DNA of 64,000 bases from Spizellomyces punctatus DAOM BR117. Taxonomy: Eukaryota; Chytridiomycota; Chytridiomycetes; Spizellomycetales; Spizellomycetaceae. The stretch lies in the NCBI RefSeq assembly GCF_000182565.1, contig NW_015971556.1:124001-188000 (forward strand), written 5' to 3'. Position numbers and translations under genes: made by a program. The notes beneath the pieces are model-generated. The model saw only the letters and a program-made list of their open reading frames with translations. It did not search any database and was not told the DNA's origin. Of this stretch, positions 47,835 to 57,474 are shown piece after piece (the first letter of the stretch is position 1; every line of letters starts with the position of its first letter).

Positions 47835-50054
47835 ATGGCAAACTCGACATCTGACTGCAATATTCTTATCGAAAATCCGCTTCCCAGTGGGGAGAAGCGC
47901 GAGTACACTATCGCTGAGGTGGACCGTAACGCTCCGAAAACCTCTTACGCAAGCCTCAGCAGAACGCGTGCTAGGGTGACCCTGGCTTGGTAGGCCGTCT
48001 TCTCTTTGGAACATGTCGTCGTTGTCTAACGTCACTGCTAGCGTCACTCTTGCGTACCTCATTGTCAACCTGGACGGGTCTTCCCCGTCCCTTATGACGA
48101 TTGGCAAAGACCTTGGCGCTTCTTCCCAAGAGCTTCCTTGGATTTTCAATGCATTCACGCTCGTTTCTACCCCTCTCATTCCGCTTTGGAGCCGTTTGGC
48201 TGTTGCATTTGGAGAGAGGACTTGCGTTAGCATTGGATTGCTGACGTTTGTCGCCGGTTCAATTGGCGCTGGTGCATCTAAAAGCATGGAGTCCCTTGCC
48301 ACCTTTCGTGGTTTGCAGGGACTCGGAAATTCCGCAATCACCGCCATGTCTCTCATTGTTTTCACTGGTGAGCGCTTAAGTTTTATTTCTGTTAAACTCG
48401 TGAAAATCGGTACCAATGATATCGTTCTTCAGATCTCTACCCGATTCATAAGCGTGGATTTGCATTCAATATTATTGGTGCTGCCATGGGCCTCGCAATG
48501 GTGATGATACACTTCATGGTTTTCACTCTTTGGCAGTTCAAGATGTTGATGCCGGTTCTTTTATTCACTTAGATTTTGGGCCCTGTTGTTGGCGGCTCGG
48601 TATGTAGCACGGTGCTCCAGGTAGTTTAAACCTTGCCGTCATTTAACCAATTCACTGCGCAGATTACGGACAATACTTCCATGGGCTGGAGATGGATCTA
48701 TTATATTCTCGTTCCGTTGTCTGTTTTCCTCTTGCCGCTTCCAGTATTGGTACAAAACTCTGGTGATCGAAAAACCAGTCGCGGAGCCCTGAAGGATATT
48801 GATTTCATTGGCTTCTTCCTCCTGGTTGCTACCGCAGTGTGTCTTCTATTGGCACTTCAATGGGGTGGATCCCAGTATGAATGGTCTTCTGGTGTCATTA
48901 TCGGACTGTTCTGTGCTGCTGGTGTTGCATTGGCAACCTTTGTATACGTAAGCTGATACTTGGGTTTCCTCCTCTGCAAATCGCATTTGACTAATTCTAT
49001 TGCGCCAGGTGGAAATATATGTTGCAGTGCAACCTGTGATGCCCCCGCATATGTTTAAATCTGTCAACGCCAATGCAGTCTTTCGTAAGTATACAAGTCT
49101 GCTTTTGTTATATTGATTAGCCAGCTAACCATTTGCCTGCAGTTCTGAACTTTTTCCAAGCAGGCGCTTCGATGGCTTTTATGATGTACGGGCCCATGTT
49201 CTATAAGGGCGACAAGGGTGATACAGCTCTACAATCTGCTGTTGATGTCTCTCTTCCCCTGAACTTGTCTTGGTAATTAGAGTCTGCTTTAGCAATTGAG
49301 TTCCAGCTGATCTAAAGTTGCAACACTAGGATGGTGTTTGGTATCGCTTCCTCCCGACTTTTGCCTTATGTTCGCGCCAATCACCTGGTGATCTTGGGTA
49401 CCGCACTTACAACACTAGGGACAGGTCTCTTCTCCCTAGCAGTTTCCCAAGGAGTGCCAAACAAGGGGGTTGCAGCGCTTTACCTCATGATTTTTGGTGC
49501 TGGACAAGGGTTCTCCACGCAGAACAGCTTTCTGGTAGCCCAAGCACATTTACCCGAAGGAGGTGACGCCAAGGTCATGTCCAATTTGCCCGCATACTTT
49601 CACCGCATTGGAGGAAGCATCCTAGTCGCGGTTCTTTCTAGCATCTACAAGCACGCCAATGGTAACGGAGGAATGAGTATGGGTAGCGGAGGTGGTATGA
49701 ACATGAGCGGGGGAACGAGCGGTGGAACGAGCGGTGGAATGGGCGGTGGAATGCAGGTATGTGTCTTGTGTCAGGTATTCGATACACGCATCAAACTCAA
49801 ACCTTTTATGAAAGGCACGAGACTCTATGACAATGACAATGCCAATGCCGAACAGTTCCGGCTCACAAGGAGGCATGAACATGGGCGGCAGCAATTCTAC
49901 GTCAATGGGCGGGTCGAGCATGCACATGGGTTCTACTATTGACGGTACCACTGCTGCATTCCGATGGTCCATTCTGTTTGCCGGGCTCTCGTTTCTTCTT
50001 GCATTTGGCCTCAAAAACACTTGGGTAAAACTCGGTCAAAGGATGGCTCATTAG
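47835..50054 (+). CDS. DHA2-type (14-TM) MFS transporter with Met-rich loop
   Basis: Nine exons (47835-47989, 48042-48367, 48433-48500, 48573-48599, 48663-48947, 49009-49084, 49143-49272, 49330-49756, 49815-50054) give 577 residues. Helical pattern and motifs (LVTLA-like start RVTLACVTLAYLIVNLDGSS, FRGLQGLGNSAITAM, GPVVGGSITDNTSMGWRW) are those of the DHA2 drug:H+ antiporters. The striking part is residues 464-541, the loop before the last helix: 15 Met in 78 residues, as MSM, MNM, MTMTMPM, MNM and MHM in a Gly/Ser background. Such MxM/MxxM clusters bind Cu(I) in Ctr1-type and CopC-type proteins. Its neighbour is an isocyanide synthase, and isocyanides are strong Cu(I) ligands, so copper or copper-complex transport is a reasonable guess. 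The loop should face outside in this topology. Confidence 0.88.
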
Positions 50055-50819
50055 CTAGTTTACTTCGTCTAGCAGTTTCTGTAGCAAGTTTTCATTTTGT
50101 TTGTTCACGCGAATTCTTATTGTCCAAGTTTAAATACAAATGTGCAACTAGCTTTGAGCTTTACTGCATGCATGCTTGTAGTGAAAAATACCCAATGCCT
50201 TATTGCTTTCATCCTTTAAGTTTCTTCCTTTATATTGTAAAAAGTATCGGGCCCTTCCTCTGAGAGGAGCGCTCGTCATCGCTACAAATGCAGCTCGGAG
50301 CACGTCCGCGCTCCTACCACTTACGTCCCGCGCGGCAAAATCCCTGACACTCCAACAGGAGCAACACCGTCGCTTTTCAACGACGGACCATTAAACGTAT
50401 TTCCGGTATCCGTTTTCGACCGAGTCGAGTTTAACGCCGATCCCGAGGCGATCTTCCCCCCTCTCTCCAACCATAGAAAGAAAACAAGAACACCAAAGAA
50501 AGAGAGAATGTTGGAGAGGTCGGCGAGGAGTATAGAAGTGCGGGGGGAAGAGGAAAGGTCGCCTTTTTATAACCCTGGAGGACTGCGCTTCGCTCAAGTC
50601 TTTTTGCCAATGTCATCCTTCTTCTCCAATAAGAACTCGTCCCTTTCACCTCCTGGCGGAATTCCTCGGGTGCTGACCTCTCTCCTTGATGACAGCGTAA
50701 GATTATGTAAACGCGTAAAGTCATTTTGTTTATATTTTCCCACGGTCCCATTTTGACATCGTTTTGACATGTTCCTACCAAGATTCTACATGCAGCGAGC
50801 TTAATTCTGCAAATACACC
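50055..50819. other. Convergent intergenic region
   Basis: The 765 bp lie between the 3' ends of the Met-rich MFS and P450 genes. A plus-strand frame near 50260-50394 resembles a mitochondrial presequence (ending QHRRFSTTDH), but it stops at once and no mature protein follows. Confidence 0.5.
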
Positions 50820-52761
50820 TTACTCTAACCGCTCAAACTGTAGCCGCAGTCCAACAGGAGCCAGCAATCCACCCGGCGTCATCTTGACTTTTGCATCCCC
50901 AGTCAGGTCCCAAGTGTATTGGTGCAGCAAGACAGCTGCAATGGTTTGCATTTCTGTAAGCGCAAGTTTCATTCCTAGACCTTTACAAAGAACGCAGAAC
51001 GGTTAGATTCCGAAATGGGATAAACAGTTATGATCTTACTGAGCACTTACACTTTCGCTCCCCTTCGGAAAACGGAACCCACTCATACCTTCCCACTCCA
51101 TCTCCGAACCTTTCCGGATCAAATACCTCTGGATCCTTCCATACACGCCGATCATGGTGCGCTCCAAAAGCGTGCCAGCCTACATATGTTTGGGCAGGGA
51201 TAATGAACCGCCCGAGAAACGTGGGACGAGTCGTGCAGCGATTGATGAGCATTGGAATGGGTGGGTACATTCGTAGAGTTTCTTTTACAACTCTTTGGAG
51301 ATAAGGGAGCGAAGGCATGCGTTCTGCCGTGGTTAGCTCTTCTAACGAGTATGCCTGAACTTCAGCTCGAGCTTTGTCTTGAACGTCCTAGAGGGTGAGT
51401 GAATTTAGAATAACCTAACGTCGATGGCAGTCGATCACGTTTTACCTGGTGTTTGGCAAGAAGGTAAAGCAACGACGTTAAAGCCTGCTGAACATTCTCG
51501 TGCCCCGCAACAAAGATGACCATCAAATTGTCCTAATCATTGCAAGTTATCGCTGTGATTTGCATACATAGACCAAGACTCGCATACCAACCCTGAATTC
51601 CTTCTTCGTCAATATTCCACTCTCATACGCCTTCACCAACCTGGCGATAATTGTTAGAACTTGGTTATCCTCTTCAACGGCCTTTTCAGCTGCTTCAAAC
51701 AGCACGCTCTCCATCCAATCAATGCGACGTCGGGCATCAATGCGACTTTTTATAGGCAGCCGATCAAGAACTGGAAAGAAAAGAAAGAGGGGCTTGAAGA
51801 TGCTCTTCTTAACTATCGAATGCGCAACGGAAATTGCTGTATTGGGGTTTTTGATGGCCTTTGCAATTTCGTGTGAGATGAGACATTTCCAATCATGAAG
51901 GAATTGCAGCCCACATTGAATTTTTTGCCAAACGCGGCCATTCCAATACCATCCATTGAGAGTCTAAAAGCCAAGTGTTCGACGATGAGCGGTTCTCATG
52001 TTAGGGGCGCCACTAGTTGGTGGGTAGGGGCCTCACTCACCGTTGCATTAGATTGTTTGTTTCAACTACTTCCGCATTTTTGCACTTCTTGTCTATTTCC
52101 TCAATCATGTCCTTCACGCATTCTTGAAAGACGGCAGGCTTCCAATGCTGTCGAAACCCAGGTGCAAGAACTGTGCGGAAGCGTTGCCATGCCTGTTGAC
52201 ATCCAACAAAACCATAAGTCGGATGGCAAAGAATTGAATCGGCAAGCACTTTCACTTACTTCCTCACGGGTTGAAATGATATTGGCACCCAAGAAGTATG
52301 CCAAAACAGAATGGGGAATCTTTTCATTGTTGCCAGATTTCACAAAGTCATCTGGTATGGAAGCACACATGTAAGCGATGTCCGTACGCCGTCCTCCCAA
52401 CTCGGATACTTGCCGGTTCTACTATAGATTTCTCTCGACATGTCTGGATGCCCGGCAACAATGTTCCAGCGCCCTCCAAACCACATCTACAGCAGATACC
52501 CAGGGCCATGAGCACGTCGCTGTCAGTCGCAATCACAGGAGATCCTACCGCGACAACGCCTTCTTTTTCCATCAAAGGGCGTATGTATCTCATGTATATC
52601 TCATCTTGTCCAAGCTTTGTGACAAACCCTAGTGTGGAGACCCAAAAAGGCACCACCGGAATGTCTTTTGGAAACGAGGACGGAGGAAAGAGGATGCTAC
52701 GTAAGAAGCGTAGTAAGACTAGGGCAAGGAAGAACAGTAGAAGGGCTATGAGGTCGGACAT
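50820..52761 (-). CDS. Cytochrome P450, Dit2/CYP56-like
   Basis: Nine exons (52761-52549, 52486-52402, 52351-52260, 52192-52041, 51963-51915, 51858-51592, 51532-51446, 51387-51051, 50980-50820) give 480 residues. An N-terminal membrane anchor (IALLLFFLALVLLRFLRSIL) precedes FPKDIPVVPFW; FVKSGNNEKIPHSVLAYFLG resembles the KSGN..KIP stretch of yeast Dit2. The I-helix is IFVAGHENVQQA (in place of AGHETT), the K-helix is ETLRMYP (E..R), the PERF region is DPERFGDG, and the heme loop is FSEGERKCLG with the thiolate Cys. Dit2 couples two formyl-tyrosines into dityrosine; related P450s act next to isocyanide synthases in moulds. Proximity to a Dit1-like domain makes it the likely partner. Introns 2, 5 and 6 use weak donors (GTTGGG, GTGGGC, GTTGGT) and are the least certain. 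Confidence 0.87.
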
Positions 52762-53511
52762 TCTCGATGAGATCTGTCTGACTACGTGTTAGTACATGAA
52801 AGCGAAACCCCGCTGTCCGAAGGGTAGGACTAACGGCTAACGAAATCTGACTTCCTGGGCTGCTTACGCGAAACCGTTATACCGAACGTTCTGTGTTTTT
52901 GGGTGTACCTTGGCAACCAGGAGGCAGTACACGGAGGAATGTAAGTCTCCTTTCGTGTTCTGATTGAGATCAAAAACACGAGATCGTGGGAGACGTCAAA
53001 TATGTGCGGGAACCGTAGGGGCACTGCGACGGGCGTCACAATATTGGATGACTTCCGATCTCTCTCCGAGCGCCTATTCTTACAACCGGCCAAAATGTAT
53101 GTCCTTTGAGGACTCTCTCCGTTGTGTTGAAACTGACTGCCTACGATCACATCGAATGCTCATGCAAAAATCTCGAACACTTGCGCGTGTTGTTCACTGC
53201 AGTGCTGTGCCATCCGTTCCACCAATCGCAATAGGGGCGCGTGTTATTCCAAGCATACCAGGAAACTCAGGCTCGGCAAGCGACTGGCAGGTCGACAGGG
53301 GGGGTTACCGGAAGTCTCCTTCATGACATTGTTTTGTCTTGCGTAATTTATAAAATAAGGAAGTCGTCTTGCATGCTTTGGACATCTCCCGCAATCTACA
53401 CCAACGGGGAGGATTAAGCTCTCGCGTGACAACCATCCTGCGCCACTCCAATGGCAATAAAAGCGCGCGTTTCGCCGGCAGTCGTCTATTCTTGCTTGTT
53501 TGCAGCTAACA
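52762..53511. promoter_or_regulatory. Divergent promoter, P450 / DHA2 MFS
   Basis: The 750 bp separate divergent starts. A CCAAT (53448-53452) and a TATA-like AATAAAAG (53456-53463) sit about 50-65 bp before the MFS ATG. Open frames on the plus strand at 52964-53326 have no domain content. Confidence 0.5.
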
Positions 53512-55811
53512 ATGACGTTGACGGATCTCATTACATTTAACAAGAAGAAGGAAACTGAAGCACGCACTGACGTGGAGGTGGAAGGTGACTTTTAGCAGGC
53601 GTTTTCCAGCTCATCGTTGCTTTTGCTAACAAAGGGCATAGTGGTTGTGTCCGACGAGGAGAACCAGAATGCACCCTTGTACAAGCACCTTCCTCTTCGA
53701 GAACTCATCATCACATACCTTGGGTAATAAATACATTCTGCATATCCTTCCTTAATACTTTCAGCTCACACATTTTCCACAAGTCTGACAAGTATTCAAG
53801 CCGTGATATCTCTCGAACGGAACGCCTTCCGTCCCATCAGTCCCAACGTGGCGTCAGACTTTGACAGTCTGAATGATCTCTCTTGGCTGGCTACCACAAC
53901 CTTTGCAGTATGGCTTGCCATCGAACCCATATGGGGAAAACTATCGGATTTGTTTGGGAGGAAGCCGCCGTTCATGATTGCCATTGTTGTCTATGTGCTT
54001 GGATTGATACTCTGTAGTGTGAGTCCATCGTGGACCGCGTTCATTGTGCGTATATCGTTGCTGTCAGATTCAAATGGCAGACCGTGTTTCGACATACCAT
54101 CTTTTGTTTTGCAATTCAGATTTTCAGAGCTATTTCCAGTATTGGATCTGGGGGCATCAACAATGCTGTCAACATCATCATATCTGGTAAGTACATAAAA
54201 TACCCTAGAACCCAAAAGGTTATTTGAACGTGACAATGGTCCACTTGCTTTTACTTTAGATATTGTTCCCCTGCGTCACCGTGGAAAATATCAATCTTAC
54301 TACGAAGTAGTGTTCCTCGGTACCAACGTCCTCGGCCCTGTCATGGGCGCAGCATTTGCGAACAACGACAAATGGCGTGGCAATTTTTATGTCTCTGCAG
54401 CATGTGCCACGTTTGTAGGGATTCTCCTCGCCTGGAAATTAAAGTTACCCAGTGCCTTTCGAAGCAAAGAATCGAGTGTAGCTAGAAGAGTTTACGGTCG
54501 GTTGAGAAGAGTTGATTATATTGGGACATTGATGGTTTCGGTGGGAGCTTTTGCTGTTGCTTGTGGCCTTCAACTTGGGAATCGAAAGGAATTCGGATGG
54601 AGCTCCGGTTGGTCTACGCATTTGATCACTATGCCTAACATAGAAGACTAAAATTTCCTTAACTTTCAAGCCAACGTTATAGCTCTTCTCACCTGCGGTT
54701 CGCTGCTTTCAGCTTTATTTGTCGTATATGAATGGAAATACGCTCGTGAACCTCTTCTCCCTCTGCGCCTATTCCGTTATCGAAACGTTGCTGTTGCATT
54801 TTTATTGTCGTTTATCCTCATGATTGGAACAAGCGGGCACGAGCTGTACCAGACCACCTTCTATCAGGTATAATACTGACATTGCACCATTCGGGAAAAC
54901 GTTCCTAGACACTGACAAGTGTCACATGGTTGGACTAGAATATCGTTAACCTGACTCCCTTCAAAGTCGGGCTCATCGAATGGGCCGAAACCATTGGCCA
55001 GACCGTCGGTGGAATTGCGTTTGGGTGGGCCATGGCCTTAACGGGACGGTACCGGCCTTTTCTCTGGTTGAGCATCGCACTAGTGTGTTGCGGCGTTGGG
55101 ATGATGGTGCAGATAAACCCAGATATACCTCATGCTTTATTGGTTGTCCAACGAGCGATATTCGGGATTGGGTTTGGAGCTGTATCCCATGTATTGCTCA
55201 TTGCAGCGCAGGTTGCTGTTGAGCATGTTGGTCGGTTCTTGGCAATGCATTTGAATTTTTTTTTTTTGCATCAGACTAACTCAATACCGCTTATATTCTA
55301 GACATTGCCATCGTAACATCCATGTTCTTTTTCTTTCGCGCGTTGGGGGGTCTCCTCGGTAATGCAATGTATGGCGCATTGTACGATTTTTGGGTCACCC
55401 AAGCATTGCGGAACAGGGCGCCGCCGAATACACCCCAAAGCGCGATCGATGCTGCCAAAAACTCTCTGCGCGGTGGTCGGACTGGAGGTGGACGGTCTAG
55501 TCCAACCTTGGATCGATCCATCGTGGCGAATGCGTACGCTGACACCTCTAGACAGATTATGTGGACTGAATTTGGTATTCTGGTATTTGCGCTTCTCGCC
55601 TCTTTGACGATAGAGCATTTTCCTTTGCCAAAAACTTTGGTGAGTATTAAATTGGATTCGCATTGGGACGGAATGGTGATTGATGATCTCAATTGGGTTT
55701 CCATAATAGGGACGTCGTGGAGTAAAAAGTCATGAAGAGATATCTACTGAGACCCGCTGCGAAACGAAACCAGGATCCGAGGACGAAAGCGCGCCGCCCA
55801 AACCGGCATAG
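53512..55811 (+). CDS. DHA2-type MFS transporter
   Basis: Nine exons (53512-53584, 53642-53723, 53793-54045, 54120-54186, 54260-54607, 54671-54867, 54939-55230, 55302-55639, 55710-55811) give 583 residues. Motifs of 14-TM fungal drug/amino-acid antiporters are clear: ASDFDSLNDLSWLATTTF, PIWGKLSDLFGRKPPF (motif A), FRAISSIGSGGINN, DIVPLRHRGKYQS and FLGTNVLGPVMGAAF. The expected Asp of helix 1 (ALDQTIV in relatives) is replaced by a divergent stretch, IQAVISLERNAFRPIS, so exon 2 or 3 may be imperfectly placed. The last intron extends the C terminus past an in-frame stop at 55735, giving a hydrophilic tail rich in Glu and Lys. It is the second DHA2 pump in this block, and the third transporter counting the fused DHA1 half. 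Substrate unknown. Confidence 0.85.
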
Positions 55812-56131
55812 TCCATTCTGTGTCCAGCTAGTTTCTGCAATTTTAAGAAAGCCAATGTTATGTTGCTATCACTCCCGTTCCATATGAAATGTTCACAAAA
55901 TACCATAGATTGTATTTTAGCACCAAATTCAACTAAATTTTCGACGAAAGTCCAGCAAGTTTGGTTCGAACATGAACTCGGACAGTTCAAGATGGGCAAG
56001 TTCACGATATTTAGCCAAACAGATATGTGTATGTACTATCTCAAATCCGAGTCCTTTAACCAAGTATCTACCTAATATTTATACAAAAAAAAAAAAAAAA
56101 AAAAAAAATAGAGAAACCCTTCACTATTGTC
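55812..56131. other. Convergent intergenic region with poly-A tract
   Basis: The 320 bp between convergent genes contain a run of 24 A at 56085-56108, preceding the 3' end of the DUF3455 gene on the other strand. No gene is seen. Confidence 0.6.
56085..56108. repeat. A24 homopolymer
   Basis: This is an uninterrupted run of 24 adenines. It may be an old retroposition scar or slippage tract; no retrotransposed gene or target-site duplication was recognised. Confidence 0.9.
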
Positions 56132-56727
56132 CTATTTCGCAAACAAGTACCGAGCAGCGTACTCTTTTCTGTATTCCTTTCCATCAGCCTCCCAATGACA
56201 CCACTCATTAGGTGGTGCAACACCACCTTCAGTATCAATCCTTGCAACAAAGTTGATTTCGCTCATTTTGCCAGACTGGGACGACCAGGCTTTTTGGGTC
56301 ATGACCCAAGGAATGTTTTCGGTCGGTCCATGGGGTGAGGGAATGGGGATGACGGCTTTGGTAGCAATGAAGCTAGAGTCAGAGTGGAGTTGCCAATGTG
56401 GGACGGCTAAATGTAAACTAGATGAGTACATTGTGCTCACAAAGACAAAACTAGAGAAACACAAAAAAAAGAAAGAAAATACTCACCATCAACGAAAAAA
56501 TGTCTGCCAACTTCGTTTCCGTGTTGATCCCACAATGGGGCATCCGCACCCAACAAGAGCCACTTGCCCTGCGATGCATCGCAAATGTAATTTTGGGTAC
56601 CGCGGGCGAATAAATTCAATTCAGGCTGAGATGGGGGTGTAACAGTTTTTGGACGAGGCCAGGGTGCTGCCGAAGCAAGGAGTGGTGCGGCGAGGAGGAC
56701 AAGGATTTTTGTAATTGTCAAGGTCAT
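56132..56727 (-). CDS. Secreted DUF3455 protein
   Basis: Exons 56727-56487 and 56406-56132 give 171 residues. A clear signal peptide (MTLTITKILVLLAAPLLASA, cleavage near AAPWP) is followed by FARGTQNYICDASQGKWLLLGADAPLWDQHGNEVG and, after the intron, PHWQLHSDSSFIATKAVIPIPSP. This is the pattern of the DUF3455 family of extracellular fungal and bacterial proteins, whose biochemical role is unknown. The ending (INFVARIDTEGGVAPPNEWC...) is conserved in the family. Reading on past exon 1 would give a tail rich in hydrophobic residues instead, so splicing is favoured. Start at 56727 puts the signal peptide at the very N terminus; the upstream in-frame ATG (56805) would bury it. Confidence 0.88.
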
Positions 56728-57474
56728 TCTTGATTTCGATATGGGATGATATGTGTTGGAATGTCGTACGAAAGAATGGTATGCCACTAGGTAGTTTCTT
56801 GTCACTATTCAGTTGGAATGTGTTCTGTTGATGTTAGGAAGGCAGATGCTGGCAAGCCCTCCTTTTTAAATCCCTGCATTCTGGCTGGAGAGAAAGTCAT
56901 CGCAAAAAGCCCACTCTCCGGCCCTCACAGCCTCTCTACGGTAAATAGACGCACAAGTACGGTTCATGCTTGAACAAAATTGTTGGGTGAAAGGACATGC
57001 CCCCTCTTACCCCTCTCCAGCCAAAGTTGAACAAAATGCAAAAGTCAACGGCTCTTGTCGACCCCGATAGCCGGTGAACCATTTTTTTTCGGCCAGCTTC
57101 CGACCGCGGATAAGTGGCGAAGTAGCACCGCGCGACGCGACGCGCGACTCAGCCCAGTCTTTATTTAAACTTTGCTGGTAAATGGCTAGTCCAAGCAACC
57201 GGACGCTAGAAGCTCGTAATATAGATGGACATTAGCACTTGCGGATCTTTACCACCCAACCTAATGGTGCATTGACCAGAGTTGTCGAAATGGTGATGAA
57301 GTATTAAAAAGTCCATGCAAAGAGAACAGGAAAAGTAGAAAGCAAGAATTTTTGTATTTACATCATCTTACAGCGCAAAAAATAGCAAGCAATGACAAAC
57401 TGATATATGTTTCCCTATCATCAACACCACCATGCCCTGACAAAGGCGACTGGTATATATGCCCGGTCTACACC
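56728..57474. other. Intergenic, no gene seen
   Basis: The 747 bp hold the DUF3455 promoter and the 3' side of the LEA-like gene. A GC-rich patch with cgcgacgcgacgcgcg lies at 57131-57146. No gene is supported. Confidence 0.5.

Noticed and set aside
50203-50480. Mitochondrial presequence-like peptide followed by a second open block
   Set aside because: The presequence-like frame ends immediately after RRFSTT, the next block is in another frame without an intron between, and no mature protein is recognised.
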